Assembly: GCA_947499095.1 (NCBI GenBank)
Contig: CANMMR010000002.1
Coordinates: forward strand, 62,001-126,000
DNA from: an uncultured Erythrobacter sp.
Lineage (GTDB): Bacteria; Pseudomonadota; Alphaproteobacteria; Sphingomonadales; Sphingomonadaceae
Direction: 5' to 3'
Length of the DNA stretch: 64,000 bases
Part shown: piece after piece, positions 50,101 to 60,975 of the stretch
How the letters are laid out: each line of letters begins with the position of its first letter
How positions within the stretch are numbered: the first letter of the stretch is position 1
The notes under the pieces: generated by a model
Told to the model about the DNA's origin: nothing
The model's database searches: none
Seen by the model: the letters and a program-made list of their open reading frames with translations, nothing else
Program-made: the position numbers and the translations under genes

Positions 50101-51198
50101 ATGAATTTTCCTGGCTTCTTCAAGGGTTTGAACCGCACCATGGCCGGTCTGGCGATAGCCAGCATGCTGGCCGTGGCTCCGCAGTCGGGGCTGGCGCAGG
50201 AAGGTCTGACGCAGGACGATCTCGTCGCGCCGGCTCCCGAGCAGACCCCCGCGTCGGCGCTCGAAGGCGTCGATCCGGCAGAAGCTGCGGACGTCGCCGA
50301 TCCGGAGGCGGTCTCGGAAGGCAGCGATGCCTACACGCCGATGGACCCTGTCGAAGGCAAGGGCATGCCCGTCGCAGGCGGTTGGGATGTGCAGCCGCAG
50401 TTCTCGCCCACCGGCGAATACGCCAGCGGGCTGCATGTCGGCTTGATCTGGGTGATGGTCGCGATCAGTCTCTTCGTGCTGGCGCTGATGGTGTATGTCG
50501 TCGTGCGGTTCCGCAAGGGCGCCAATCCCGTCCCCTCGAAGACGAGCCACAACACCACGATCGAAGTGATCTGGACCGTAGTCCCGGCTCTCATCCTGCT
50601 CGGCATCGCGATCCCCTCGATCACGCTGATCGCCAAGCAGTACGAAACCCCGCCCAAGGATGCGATTACCGTCAAGGCGATCGGCTACCAGTGGTACTGG
50701 GGTTACGCCTATCCCGATAACGGCGATTTCGAGATCGTCTCCAACATGCTTGACGACGCCGAAGCGCGCGAGCGGGGCGAACCCTACCAGTTGGCCGTCG
50801 ACAATCGCATGGTACTGCCGGTCGGCGTGCCGATCCGCCTGCAGACCACGGCTGCCGACGTGATCCACTCCTTCGCCGTGCCGAGCCTGTGGTTCAAGCT
50901 CGACGCCGTGCCGGGCCGTCTCAACGAGAAAATGCTCACCATCAACGAGCCGGGCGTGTATTATGGCCAGTGTTCGGAACTGTGCGGCGCGCGCCATGGC
51001 TATATGCCGATCGCGATCGAGGCGCTGCCGCTGGACCAGTTCAATGCCTGGGTCCGTGCGCAGGGCGGCACCGTGGCCGGTGAGGAAGAAGCAGGGGTCG
51101 AAGCCGATCCCTCGCTGCCACCGGTGCAGGAACCCGAAAGTGCCGAACCGGGCGCGCCGGGCGCCGGCGCACCGCCGGTCGAAGACGTAACTACGTAA
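50101..51198 (+). CDS. ctaC: Cytochrome c oxidase subunit II
   Basis: A 365-residue CuA subunit of the aa3 oxidase. The signal peptide (residues 1-32, ending GLAQ-E) is followed by an acidic linker, two membrane helices (residues about 115-145 and 160-185) and the periplasmic cupredoxin domain. CuA ligands are in YYGQCSELCGARHGYMP (Cys-x3-Cys-x3-His-x2-Met) with the upstream HSFAVPSLWFKLD histidine. The C-terminal 50 residues are Pro/Ala/Glu-rich. It is first in the cox operon; a weak Shine-Dalgarno precedes the ATG. Confidence 0.95.
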   Translation: MNFPGFFKGLNRTMAGLAIASMLAVAPQSGLAQEGLTQDDLVAPAPEQTPASALEGVDPAEAADVADPEAVSEGSDAYTPMDPVEGKGMPVAGGWDVQPQFSPTGEYASGLHVGLIWVMVAISLFVLALMVYVVVRFRKGANPVPSKTSHNTTIEVIWTVVPALILLGIAIPSITLIAKQYETPPKDAITVKAIGYQWYWGYAYPDNGDFEIVSNMLDDAEARERGEPYQLAVDNRMVLPVGVPIRLQTTAADVIHSFAVPSLWFKLDAVPGRLNEKMLTINEPGVYYGQCSELCGARHGYMPIAIEALPLDQFNAWVRAQGGTVAGEEEAGVEADPSLPPVQEPESAEPGAPGAGAPPVEDVTT

Positions 51199-51215
51199 GC
51201 CAGACTTGAAGATAG

Positions 51216-52958
<1,743 letters not shown>

Positions 52959-52982
52959 AGCCGAGTCCCTTAGGCAAAGCAG

Positions 52983-53007
52983 CGGCCGGCCCCCAACGGG
53001 TCGGCCG
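52983..53007 (+). terminator. Terminator-like hairpin after ctaD
   Basis: CGGCCGGCCC and GGGTCGGCCG form a 10-bp stem with one G-T pair and a 5-base loop. It is followed by only two Ts, so it may attenuate rather than end transcription before the hydrolase gene. Confidence 0.5.
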
Positions 53008-53034
53008 TTCGCATATCCGGCGAAAGGACTTTCG

Positions 53035-54006
53035 ATGCCAGAAATGCGCACCATCGATGTCGGCGAGGTCTCGCTGCGCTGTGCGATCGAGGGGCCCGAG
53101 CCGGGTAACGCGCCGCTTGCCATCATGGTCCACGGCTTTCCGGAAAGCTGGTACAGCTGGCGCCACCAGCTCCGCCCGGTCGCCGATGCTGGTTTCACCG
53201 CCTGCGCGATCGATGTGCGGGGCTATGGCGGTTCGGACAAGCCGCAGCCGGTCGAAGCCTATGCGATGGAGCGGATCGTCGGCGACCTCGTTGGCCTGCG
53301 GCAGGCACTTTCTCCCGATGCGCCCGCCGTACTGATCGGCCACGACTGGGGCGCGCCGATCGTCTGGAACAGCGCGCTGACCCACCCCGAGCACTTTCGG
53401 GCGGTGGCTGGCATGTCCGTCCCTTTCGCAGGCGTGCCCAGCCGCCCCTTTACCGAGGTCTTCCACGAACATTTCACCAGCCAGGGCAAGTTCTTCTACC
53501 AAGAATATTTCCAGGCCGAAGGCGTCGCCGAAGCCGAGGCCGAGGCGGACCCGCGCGATTTCGTCCAGCGCATGATGTATTCGATCAGCGGTGACGTGCC
53601 GCCGGGCGATTACTGGTCCAAGCCCTGTAGCGCGACCTTCCTCGAGGGCTTACCCGATCCCGAGCCTGTCGGCTGGCTGACCGATGCCGACCTCGATTTC
53701 TACGAGGCGGAGTTCAAGGCCTCGGGCTTCCGCGGGCCGCTCAATCGCTATCGCAACCACGTGGCTGATTACGAATGGCTGCGAGGTTGGAACGGTAAGC
53801 GCATCGAGCAGCCTGCGCTCTTCATCGGCGGCACGCGGGACCCGGCGACCTTCCTGTTCGGAGCGGTCGAGGATCCGGTGGCGCTGATGCGCCTGTTCGC
53901 GCCCAAGGTCGATGGACACATCCTCGACGGTATCGGCCACTGGACCCAGCAGGAGGCGCCCGATGCGGTGAACCGCCTACTGATCGACTGGCTAAAACGG
54001 CTCTGA
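53035..54006 (+). CDS. Epoxide-hydrolase-like alpha/beta hydrolase inserted in the cox operon
   Basis: A 323-residue hydrolase. [14 protein letters not shown] is the oxyanion motif, [14 protein letters not shown] the Asp nucleophile elbow, and [13 protein letters not shown] the His of the triad. It is a paralogue of the hydrolase at 30181-31092. It lies between ctaD and ctaB, where the haem synthase normally follows directly; a hairpin separates it from ctaD, and ctaB follows 8 bp later. It has no known part in oxidase assembly. Confidence 0.9.
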   Translation: MPEMRTIDVGEVSLRCAIEGPEPGNAPLAIMVHGFPESWYSWRHQLRPVADAGFTACAIDVRGYGGSDKPQPVEAYAMERIVGDLVGLRQALSPDAPAVLIGHDWGAPIVWNSALTHPEHFRAVAGMSVPFAGVPSRPFTEVFHEHFTSQGKFFYQEYFQAEGVAEAEAEADPRDFVQRMMYSISGDVPPGDYWSKPCSATFLEGLPDPEPVGWLTDADLDFYEAEFKASGFRGPLNRYRNHVADYEWLRGWNGKRIEQPALFIGGTRDPATFLFGAVEDPVALMRLFAPKVDGHILDGIGHWTQQEAPDAVNRLLIDWLKRL

Positions 54007-54014
54007 GCCCCTAT

Positions 54015-54947
54015 ATGCCCGACCATCCGATGAACCAGGCAACCACCACCCAGCTCCCCGCGGAATGGCGCGATTTCTTTGCGCTGACGAAGCCGCGTGT
54101 GATGACTCTGGTAATCTTCACCGGTCTGTGCGGCCTGCTCGCGGCGCCGGGCAGTATCAATCCGATACTCGGCTTCACCGCAATCCTGTGCATCGCGATG
54201 GGGGCGGGCGGTTCGGCCGTGCTCAATCAGTGGTGGGAAGCGGACATCGACGGCGGGATGAAGCGCACCGCTAAGCGTCCCTTGCCGACCGGCCGGATGC
54301 GGCGCGAGGATGCGCGCGACTTCGGCATCGTGATGTCGGTTGCGTCGGTCCTCATCATGGGCGTCGCGATCCATTGGCTGGCCGCAATCATTCTTGCCGT
54401 GGCGATCGTCTATTACGCGGTCATCTACACCATGTGGCTGAAACCGCGCACGCCGCAGAACATCGTGATCGGCGGAGGGGCAGGGGCCTTCCCCCCGATG
54501 ATCGGCTGGGTCGCAGTGACCGGCGACATCACGCCGATGCCGGTCCTGCTGTTCGCGATCATCTTCATGTGGACGCCGCCGCATTTCTGGGCGCTCGCGC
54601 TGTTCGTGAAGACCGATTACGAGAATGTCGGCATCCCGATGATGCCCAATGTCCGCGGTGAAAAATCGACCCGGCGCCAGATCCTTGTCTATTCGGTGCT
54701 GCTCGTTCCGCTCGCCGCTACGCCGTGGTTCATCGGCGGAACCGGGCCGATCTACGGCGTTGCAGCGCTCGCGCTGTCGCTTGCATTCCTTGCGCTTTCG
54801 ATCCCGGTCGCATTCCGCGAAAAGCAGGCCGAAGACACGATGAAACCGGAAAAGCGCCTCTTCGCGTTTTCCATCGTCTACCTTTTCGCGCTGTTCGCAG
54901 TGCTCGTGGTGGACAGAGTACTCGCCTATAACGGATTGCCGACATGA
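54015..54947 (+). CDS. ctaB: Protohaem IX farnesyltransferase (haem O synthase)
   Basis: A 310-residue UbiA-type prenyltransferase with about eight helices that converts haem B to haem O, the precursor of haem A. The first Asp-rich motif is [20 protein letters not shown], and the second lies in a conserved loop around FFALW-type helices ([20 protein letters not shown]). The gene overlaps the next small gene (ATGA). A second ATG at 54030 (residue 6) is an alternative start. Confidence 0.95.
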   Translation: MPDHPMNQATTTQLPAEWRDFFALTKPRVMTLVIFTGLCGLLAAPGSINPILGFTAILCIAMGAGGSAVLNQWWEADIDGGMKRTAKRPLPTGRMRREDARDFGIVMSVASVLIMGVAIHWLAAIILAVAIVYYAVIYTMWLKPRTPQNIVIGGGAGAFPPMIGWVAVTGDITPMPVLLFAIIFMWTPPHFWALALFVKTDYENVGIPMMPNVRGEKSTRRQILVYSVLLVPLAATPWFIGGTGPIYGVAALALSLAFLALSIPVAFREKQAEDTMKPEKRLFAFSIVYLFALFAVLVVDRVLAYNGLPT

Positions 54948-55063
54948 CCCCCGAAGAAGAAGCCGAATTCAAGCGTCGCCAGAAGAGCCGGAACCTCGTG
55001 CTCGGCGGGATTCTGCTGTTCATGGCCTTCCTGTTCTATTTCATCACCATCGCCCGGATGTGA
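54944..55063 (+). CDS. 39-residue single-membrane-helix protein of the cox operon (CoxF-like)
   Basis: It begins [19 protein letters not shown] after the Met and then has one hydrophobic helix ([17 protein letters not shown]), ending RM. The ATG overlaps the ctaB stop as ATGA. A very short positively charged helix protein between ctaB and ctaG is typical of alphaproteobacterial cox operons and fits CoxF; function probably in oxidase assembly or stability, by position only. Confidence 0.8.
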   Translation: MTPEEEAEFKRRQKSRNLVLGGILLFMAFLFYFITIARM

Positions 55064-55070
55064 GGATATC

Positions 55071-55643
55071 GTGACCACCGCCACGCTCGAAACCCGCAAG
55101 ACCCGTACGGCGCTGCTGGCATTCGGCGGCGCGCTGGCCATGCTCGGCCTCGGCTATGCCGCCGTGCCGCTGTACGAGCTGTTCTGCCAAGTGACTGGTT
55201 TCGGCGGCACGACCCAGCGCGCCAGCGAAAGCGAGGCCGCCACTGCGGAGCGCCTCGGTGCGGCGGCTGGCGGGCGGACGATCTCGATCCGGTTCGACGG
55301 TTCGACCGCGCGCGACGTGCCGTGGAGCTTCCGACCGGAGCAATCGACCGACATGGTGACGATCGGCCAGCGCGACATGGCGATCTATCTCGCCACCAAC
55401 AATTCGGACCAGCCGATCACCGGCACCGCGACCTTCAACGTCGAACCTGAGCAGGCCGGGGCCTATTTCAACAAGATCCAGTGCTTCTGCTTTACCGAGC
55501 AGACCTTGCAGCCCGGGGAGCAAGTGCGCATGCCCGTGCTATATTTCGTCGATCCGAAGGCGCTGGACGATCCCAATATGGACGGGGTGGAGCAGATCAC
55601 CCTGTCATACACTTTCCACCGGGCGATAGAATCTGCCGACTAG
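55071..55643 (+). CDS. ctaG: Cytochrome c oxidase assembly protein CtaG (Cox11)
   Basis: A 190-residue Cox11 homologue, anchored by one N-terminal helix with a periplasmic copper domain. It delivers copper to the CuB site. The N-terminal part contains GLGYAAVPLYELFCQVTGFG; the copper motif is IQCFCFTEQTL, with the C-x-C conserved. The start is GTG at 55071, seven bases after the previous stop. The length is normal. Confidence 0.95.
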   Translation: MTTATLETRKTRTALLAFGGALAMLGLGYAAVPLYELFCQVTGFGGTTQRASESEAATAERLGAAAGGRTISIRFDGSTARDVPWSFRPEQSTDMVTIGQRDMAIYLATNNSDQPITGTATFNVEPEQAGAYFNKIQCFCFTEQTLQPGEQVRMPVLYFVDPKALDDPNMDGVEQITLSYTFHRAIESAD

Positions 55644-55710
55644 GGCCTAGACCCGTGCGCCTCGGCGCTTTAAGGGCAGGCGCGCATAGCGAATACAGGA
55701 CCAGGGAAAC

Positions 55711-56532
55711 ATGGCTGGCAACGTCAATCACGAATATCACATTCTCGAACCCGACATCTGGCCCTTCCTCGGCTCGCTGTCGGCGCTCACCTTCACCAGC
55801 GGCATGGTGCTCTACATGCACGAAATGGCCAGCGCGCACCTCGTGCTCGGCCTCGGTATCGCTGGCTTGATCGCGACCTTCTTCGCGTGGTTCGGCAATA
55901 TCGTGAAGGAAGCGGAGCGCGGCGATCACACGCCGGTCGTGCAGCTCCACATGCGTTACGGCATGATCCTGTTCATCGCTTCGGAGGTGATGTTCTTCGT
56001 CGGCTGGTTCTGGAGCTGGTTCGATTTCGCCCTGTTCCCCTCGGAGATTTCCGAAGTCATCGGCGGGACGTTCCCGCCTGCCGCGATCGAATATGTCATC
56101 GATCCGTTCAGCCTGCCTCTGCTCAACACGCTGATCCTGCTGTGCTCCGGCACCACGGTGACCTGGGCGCACCACTCGCTGATCAACGGCGATCGCGATG
56201 GCCTCAAGACGGGACTGTGGGCGACGATCCTGCTTGGCGCAGTCTTCACCGCCATCCAGGCTTACGAGTATGCGGCGGCTCCGTTCGAATTCGGCGGCAA
56301 CACCTACAGCTCAGCCTTCTACATGGCGACCGGCTTCCACGGCTTCCACGTGCTGGTCGGCACGATCTTCCTGATCGTCTGCCTCGTGCGCACCTACAAG
56401 GGCCACTTCACCCCGCGCCAGCACTTCGGTTTCGAAGCGGCTGCATGGTACTGGCACTTCGTCGACGTGGTGTGGCTGTTCCTCTTCGTCGTCGTCTACG
56501 TCTGGGGCGGCTGGGGCGCTGCCGTCCACTGA
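55711..56532 (+). CDS. ctaE: Cytochrome c oxidase subunit III
   Basis: A 273-residue, seven-helix subunit III. HEYHILEPDIWPFLGSLSAL, the ASEVMFFVGWFWSWFDFAL segment, TVTWAHHSL and FHGFHVLVGTIFLIV with EAAAWYWHFVDVVWLFLF are the family's conserved regions. It has no redox centre and stabilises subunit I. A hairpin follows and then SURF1. Confidence 0.96.
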   Translation: MAGNVNHEYHILEPDIWPFLGSLSALTFTSGMVLYMHEMASAHLVLGLGIAGLIATFFAWFGNIVKEAERGDHTPVVQLHMRYGMILFIASEVMFFVGWFWSWFDFALFPSEISEVIGGTFPPAAIEYVIDPFSLPLLNTLILLCSGTTVTWAHHSLINGDRDGLKTGLWATILLGAVFTAIQAYEYAAAPFEFGGNTYSSAFYMATGFHGFHVLVGTIFLIVCLVRTYKGHFTPRQHFGFEAAAWYWHFVDVVWLFLFVVVYVWGGWGAAVH

Positions 56533-56559
56533 TGCCTTCCGGCAGGACCGAAACAAGCA

Positions 56560-56591
56560 AAGGGCAGCCCGGCCATGCCGCGGCTGCCCTT
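56560..56591 (+). terminator. Terminator-like hairpin between ctaE and SURF1
   Basis: AAGGGCAGCC (56560-56569) pairs perfectly with GGCTGCCCTT (56582-56591) over 10 bp. No U-run follows, so it may be an attenuator or an mRNA-stability element. Confidence 0.5.
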
Positions 56592-56610
56592 CTCGCGTCG
56601 GACGAATGAG

Positions 56611-57246
56611 ATGACGACCAAGGGCGTCCCGATCATTCCGACAATCGTGGTCGCGGTGGCTATCGCGACGATGAGCGCGCTCGGCTTCTGGCAGCTCGAC
56701 CGCGCGGCAGAGCGGGATCAGCTGAAGCAGTCGATGATCGACCGCCCGTCCATGCCGGTCGCGGACTATCCCTTTGCCGACCCGCAGAGCGAAACTTTGC
56801 TCTATCGCCGGCTGAGCGCGACATGTGCCGAGGTTGTCGACATGCAGGTGGCAGGCGGCCGGGATGCTTCGGGGCGGACTGGCTGGAAACAGATCGCTAC
56901 CTGCCGGTCGTCTTCGGGGCGCCCATTCCAGGCCCAGATCGGGGTGGCCGAAAGGCCTGACACGGTGGCGCAATGGTCGGGCGGAGAGGTCGAAGGCGTC
57001 GCCGTGCTCGCGCCGGACGAACGCGGGTTTTGGGAGCGGCTGACCTTTCAAAGTCCCGAGCGGCCGCTGATGATCGTCGCTGATGAGCCGAAAGCGGGGC
57101 TGCTCCCGTCGCAGCCGTCGCGGCCCGAGGAGTATGAGAACACATCCTGGGGCTACGCGGGCCAGTGGTTCTTCTTCGCGCTGACGGCGCTGGTCATCTA
57201 CATTCTCGTTCTGCGACGCCGGGGCAGGGACGCTAAGGCCGGCTAA
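56611..57246 (+). CDS. SURF1 family cytochrome oxidase biogenesis protein
   Basis: A 211-residue protein with one membrane helix at each end and a periplasmic domain, as in SURF1/Shy1. The first helix precedes GFWQLDRAAERDQL, matching the conserved G-x-W-Q-x-x-R motif, and the last helix follows SWGYAGQWFFFALTALVIYI. SURF1 helps insert haem A into oxidase. The ATG at 56611 is chosen because the frame further upstream reads into the hairpin. Confidence 0.88.
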   Translation: MTTKGVPIIPTIVVAVAIATMSALGFWQLDRAAERDQLKQSMIDRPSMPVADYPFADPQSETLLYRRLSATCAEVVDMQVAGGRDASGRTGWKQIATCRSSSGRPFQAQIGVAERPDTVAQWSGGEVEGVAVLAPDERGFWERLTFQSPERPLMIVADEPKAGLLPSQPSRPEEYENTSWGYAGQWFFFALTALVIYILVLRRRGRDAKAG

Positions 57247-57296
57247 AGCCCGCCTTGCTTGCCCGACCGCACCGCCCCCGCTAACCGCGTGAGCCG

Positions 57297-58688
57297 ATGA
57301 AATACGTCTCCACCCGTGGCAGCGCTCCTGCGCTCGACTTTGCCGAGGTCACTCTGGCCGGGCTCGCGTCCGATGGCGGCCTTTATGTGCCGGAAAGCTG
57401 GCCGCAATTCGGCATGGACGAGATCCGCGAGATGCGCGGTCTGCCCTATGCCGAACTCGCCGCGCGGGTAATGGCGCCCTTCGTCGGCGACAGCCTCACT
57501 CCGGGTCGCCTGCGCGAATTGACCGGGGAGGCGTACAGCCGCTTCGCCCACACCGCCGTTACGCCGCTCGTCCAGCTCGACGAGAAACAGTGGCTGCTCG
57601 AGCTGTTCCACGGCCCGACTCTGGCGTTCAAGGATGTCGCGCTCCAATTGCTCGGACTGCTGTTCGAGGAGTTTCTCGCCCGTGAGGACAGCCGCCTGAC
57701 CATCGTCGGCGCGACCAGCGGTGACACCGGGAGCGCCGCGATCGATGCCATTGCAGGCCGCGACAATGTCGAAATCTTCATGCTCCACCCCAAGGGCCGG
57801 GTGAGCGATGTCCAACGGCGCCAGATGACCACGGTGCGCGCACCGAACGTGCACAATATCGCCATCGAAGGCAGCTTCGACGATGCGCAGGCGATGGTAA
57901 AGCGCATCTTCGCCGACGAGAGCGTCACCGCGCGGCACTGCATCGGGGCAGTCAATTCGATCAATTGGGCGCGGCTTATGGCGCAGGTGGTCTATTACTT
58001 CGCCGCCTCGCTGCAACTGGGCGGTCCCGACCGCAAGCTCGCTTTCAGCGTGCCGACCGGAAATTTCGGCGATGTCTTCGCCGGCCATGTCGCCGCGCGT
58101 ATGGGCCTGCCGATCGAGCGGCTGATCGTCGCCACCAATGTCAACGACATCCTCCACCGCGCGCTCAGCAACGGGGACTATTCCGCAGGCAGCGTCACCC
58201 CAACCGCCGCGCCGAGCATGGACATCCAGGTGAGCTCCAATTTCGAGCGCCTGCTCTTCGATGTCGGCGGGCGCGACGGGATTTCCTTGGGAGACCAGAT
58301 GCGCGGGTTCGAAGGCAGCCGCGCGATGATGCTCAGTAACGCCCAGCGCGAGGGTGCAGCGGGCCTGTTTGCAAGCGCTCGCGTAGACGAGGGCGAAACG
58401 GCGGCATCGATCCGCCATGCCTACGAAAACTGGGGCGAGATCATCGATCCGCACACCGCCATCGGCCTTCACGCCGCGCGTCACGCCGAACTCCCGCCGC
58501 AGGTTCCGGTGGTAACGCTGGCAACGGCCCATCCGGCGAAGTTCCGCGACGCGGTCGAACGTGCGACCGGCATTCGTCCCGCGCTCCCCAACCGCGTCGG
58601 CGACCTGTTTGCCCGCGAGGAAGCCTACACGGAGCTTCCGGGCACTTACGAAGCGGTGCGCGACCACATCCTCGCGCACGCCGCCTGA
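57297..58688 (+). CDS. thrC: Threonine synthase
   Basis: A 463-residue PLP enzyme of the long class. The PLP-binding Lys is Lys112 in GPTLAFKDVALQLLG; the phosphate loop is ATSGDTGSAAIDAI, and PTGNFGDVFAGHVA is also conserved. It converts O-phosphohomoserine to threonine. The last bases overlap the methyltransferase start (TGATG). Confidence 0.95.
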   Translation: MKYVSTRGSAPALDFAEVTLAGLASDGGLYVPESWPQFGMDEIREMRGLPYAELAARVMAPFVGDSLTPGRLRELTGEAYSRFAHTAVTPLVQLDEKQWLLELFHGPTLAFKDVALQLLGLLFEEFLAREDSRLTIVGATSGDTGSAAIDAIAGRDNVEIFMLHPKGRVSDVQRRQMTTVRAPNVHNIAIEGSFDDAQAMVKRIFADESVTARHCIGAVNSINWARLMAQVVYYFAASLQLGGPDRKLAFSVPTGNFGDVFAGHVAARMGLPIERLIVATNVNDILHRALSNGDYSAGSVTPTAAPSMDIQVSSNFERLLFDVGGRDGISLGDQMRGFEGSRAMMLSNAQREGAAGLFASARVDEGETAASIRHAYENWGEIIDPHTAIGLHAARHAELPPQVPVVTLATAHPAKFRDAVERATGIRPALPNRVGDLFAREEAYTELPGTYEAVRDHILAHAA

Positions 58689-59578
58689 TGGCCGAGCTGC
58701 GCCGCGATCCCGTGTTGATGGTGGGCGAGGGCTGGGATGCCTACCGCCTGCTCGACAGCGGCCATGGTCGCAAGTTCGAGGAATACGGCCCCTACCGCTT
58801 CATCCGCCCCGAACCGCAGGCGATGTGGAGACCGCGTCTCGACCACTGGGACGCGCATGGCGAATTCGTCCCCGGCAGCGACGAGGACGGCGGCGGCCGC
58901 TGGCAGTATGCGAAGGTAGTGCCGGAGAACGGCTGGGAATTGGGCTGGTGCGAGGAGGCGCGCTTCACCGCGCAATGCACGCCTTTCCGTCATCTCGGCT
59001 TCTTCCCCGACATGGCACCGGTGTGGGACTGGATGGGAGAGCAACTCGGCGAGGCACGCGATGCCGAGACGATGAACCTGTTCGGCTACACCGGCGTCGG
59101 CACGCAGGCGCTGAGCAAATACGGCCGTGTCACTCATGTCGATGCGAGCAAGAAGTCCGTCGCCCAGGCGCGTGAGAACGCGGCGCTGGCTGGACTGGAT
59201 GATCGCCCGATCCGCTGGCTAGTCGAAGACGCCATGAAATACACCGCGCGCGAAGTTCGACGCGGAAGGCGCTACGACGGGATCATCCTCGATCCGCCCA
59301 AGTTCGGGCGCGGACCCGATGGCGAGGTGTGGCGGCTGGAACAGGGCCTGCCCGATCTCGTTTCCGATTGCCGCCAATTGCTGGATGGCGACAGCAGCTT
59401 TCTTTTCCTCACCGTCTACGCCGTGCGCATGAGCAGCCTCGCGCTCGGCGGGCTGCTGGAGGAAGTCTTCGCAGACCTTCCCGGCATGATCGAGCATGGC
59501 GACCTTGCCGTGCAGGAAGATACGTCCGGCCGCCTCCTGCCCACCGCGATCTTCGCGCGCTGGTCCAATCCAAGCTAG
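58688..59578 (+). CDS. Class I SAM-dependent methyltransferase, rRNA/RlmI-like
   Basis: A 296-residue methyltransferase. The SAM-binding part is MNLFGYTGVGTQALSKYGRV, VDASKKSVAQARENAALAG, and the catalytic-like motif is GIILDPPKFGRG, as in RlmI/RlmL-type enzymes (DPPxF). The N-terminal 100 residues are a family-specific region without a PUA domain. The substrate is likely RNA, but this is inferred from the motif. It is translationally coupled to thrC. Confidence 0.88.
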   Translation: MAELRRDPVLMVGEGWDAYRLLDSGHGRKFEEYGPYRFIRPEPQAMWRPRLDHWDAHGEFVPGSDEDGGGRWQYAKVVPENGWELGWCEEARFTAQCTPFRHLGFFPDMAPVWDWMGEQLGEARDAETMNLFGYTGVGTQALSKYGRVTHVDASKKSVAQARENAALAGLDDRPIRWLVEDAMKYTAREVRRGRRYDGIILDPPKFGRGPDGEVWRLEQGLPDLVSDCRQLLDGDSSFLFLTVYAVRMSSLALGGLLEEVFADLPGMIEHGDLAVQEDTSGRLLPTAIFARWSNPS

Positions 59579-59588
59579 AGAACAAGGC

Positions 59589-59963
59589 ATGGACGATTCG
59601 TTGATTCTCGAAGTGGCCGATTTCGAGCACGACGTGCTTACCGGCATCTATTCAGAAGAGACGGGCAAGCCCCAGCCGCTGCGTTTTACCATCCAGGTTC
59701 GTATGAAGCCGCTGCGCCACTACGATGCAGATACTTCGCTTGACGACTCGAAAAACTACATGGATCTGAAGTTCGCTGCGTCCGAAGCGCTGCCCGAGGG
59801 CGTGCACTTCAAACTGATCGAGGCGGTTGCGGACCATGTCTGCGAAACGCTGTTCCTGCAGGACAAGCGCGTGGAGGCGGTGACGGTCAAGATCGTGAAG
59901 CTGGCCATCGCCGAGGCGGGCGAGAAGATCGGCATCACGTTGCACCGCGAGCGACGCGAATGA
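59589..59963 (+). CDS. FolB-type dihydroneopterin aldolase domain protein
   Basis: A 124-residue tunnelling-fold protein. The family order is IYSEETGKPQPLRFTIQVRM, DDSKNYMDL, FKLIEAVADHVCETLF, AVTVKIVKLAIAEAGEKIGI. FolB cleaves dihydroneopterin to hydroxymethyldihydropterin for folate synthesis. The expected G-I-Y start of the active site is present; I cannot confirm the catalytic Lys. It begins 10 bp after the methyltransferase and overlaps the next gene (ATGA). Confidence 0.82.
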   Translation: MDDSLILEVADFEHDVLTGIYSEETGKPQPLRFTIQVRMKPLRHYDADTSLDDSKNYMDLKFAASEALPEGVHFKLIEAVADHVCETLFLQDKRVEAVTVKIVKLAIAEAGEKIGITLHRERRE

Positions 59964-60259
59964 AGCGCATCGCGGTGGACGATTTGCCCGACGATGCGCT
60001 CGCTGCTGCGGGCCTGTTTCACCAGCACTGGCTCAGCCATATCGAGCAGCAGCTAGATGACGATCTCGATGTGGTTATCACGGTACCGGCGGCTGACCAT
60101 ACACACCGCGAATGGCGCCGGGCCATCATCGCCGGTCTCGCGCGCAAGCACACGCCGCGCCGGGTGAACATGGTCGCCGGCAAAGGCGCTGCGCTCGACG
60201 CTACCGTCGTTTATCTCGCCGAGGCGCCGGGCGTTACCGGGCAATATCTGGAGACCTGA
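59960..60259 (+). CDS. 99-residue protein of unknown function between folB-like and moaD
   Basis: It starts KRIAVDDLPDDALAAAGLFH after the Met. Two short regions look conserved in style: VVITVPAADHTHREWRRAII and HTPRRVNMVAGKGAALDATV; the second is reminiscent of a Rossmann-type nucleotide-binding fragment. There is no signal peptide or membrane helix. It overlaps the FolB-like gene by four bases and precedes moaD by three, so a link to pterin or molybdenum cofactor metabolism is suggested by position only. Confidence 0.7.
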   Translation: MKRIAVDDLPDDALAAAGLFHQHWLSHIEQQLDDDLDVVITVPAADHTHREWRRAIIAGLARKHTPRRVNMVAGKGAALDATVVYLAEAPGVTGQYLET

Positions 60260-60262
60260 GGC

Positions 60263-60505
60263 ATGGCGGTGACGATCCTCTTTCTCGGCCCCCTACGCGA
60301 TCTGGCCGGACAGCAGACGATGGAAGTCGAGGCGCCGCTAAACTGGTCAGGCCTGCTTGAAGCGGTGAGGCCAGAGGTGGCCGGACAACTGGGCGAACAG
60401 CGCGTCAATGTGGCTTGCGCAGGCAAGGTCCTTGCCGACAAGACCGAGCTGCAAGCCGAGGATGGCGACGAGGTCGCTCTGCTGCCGCCGGTGAGCGGTG
60501 GCTAG
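60263..60505 (+). CDS. moaD: Molybdopterin synthase sulfur carrier subunit
   Basis: An 80-residue ubiquitin-like protein ending LLPPVSGG. The C-terminal Gly-Gly is thiocarboxylated to deliver sulfur to cyclic pyranopterin monophosphate. The start VTILFLGPLRDLAGQQ is typical. It overlaps moaE by 8 bp. Confidence 0.93.
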   Translation: MAVTILFLGPLRDLAGQQTMEVEAPLNWSGLLEAVRPEVAGQLGEQRVNVACAGKVLADKTELQAEDGDEVALLPPVSGG

Positions 60506-60965
60506 GCTTACCATCGACATGCCGCTCGATGTCCGGCTGCTCGACAAGGGGCTGTCGGTCGGAGAGGCGCTGGCCGCGTTCAACTCCGCACATGGCGCGG
60601 CGGGCGGCGTCGTGTCGTTTCTCGGCAAGGTCAGGCCCGATGGCGACGTCCGCGCGCTCGAGCTGTCGCATTACGAACCGCTGACCCTGCCGGCAATGCG
60701 GGAGCTGGCGAAAACAGCCCGCGACCGATTCGCACTCGACGGAGCCTTGGTCTGGCACCGCATCGGCGTCATGACGCCGGGCGAGGCCATCGTGCTGGTC
60801 GCCACCGCCGCCCGCCATCGGCGCGATGCCTTTGGCGCTGCCGACTATCTGATGGACCACCTGAAAAGCGCAGCATGGCTTTGGAAGCGCGAAAGGCGCG
60901 CCGACGGCTGGCACTGGATCGAGCCGCGCGGGCAAGACCGCGAGGATATCGCGCGCTGGGATTAA
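60498..60965 (+). CDS. moaE: Molybdopterin synthase catalytic subunit
   Basis: A 155-residue MoaE starting at GTG within the end of moaD. GGVVSFLGKVRPDG, LELSHYEPLTLPAMRELAK, VWHRIGVMTPGEAIVLVATA and AAWLWKRERRADGWHWIEP contain the conserved residues that bind precursor Z and MoaD, including the catalytic Lys. With MoaD it forms the molybdopterin dithiolene. Confidence 0.93.
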   Translation: MARLTIDMPLDVRLLDKGLSVGEALAAFNSAHGAAGGVVSFLGKVRPDGDVRALELSHYEPLTLPAMRELAKTARDRFALDGALVWHRIGVMTPGEAIVLVATAARHRRDAFGAADYLMDHLKSAAWLWKRERRADGWHWIEPRGQDREDIARWD

Positions 60966-60975
60966 TTCGCGTGAT

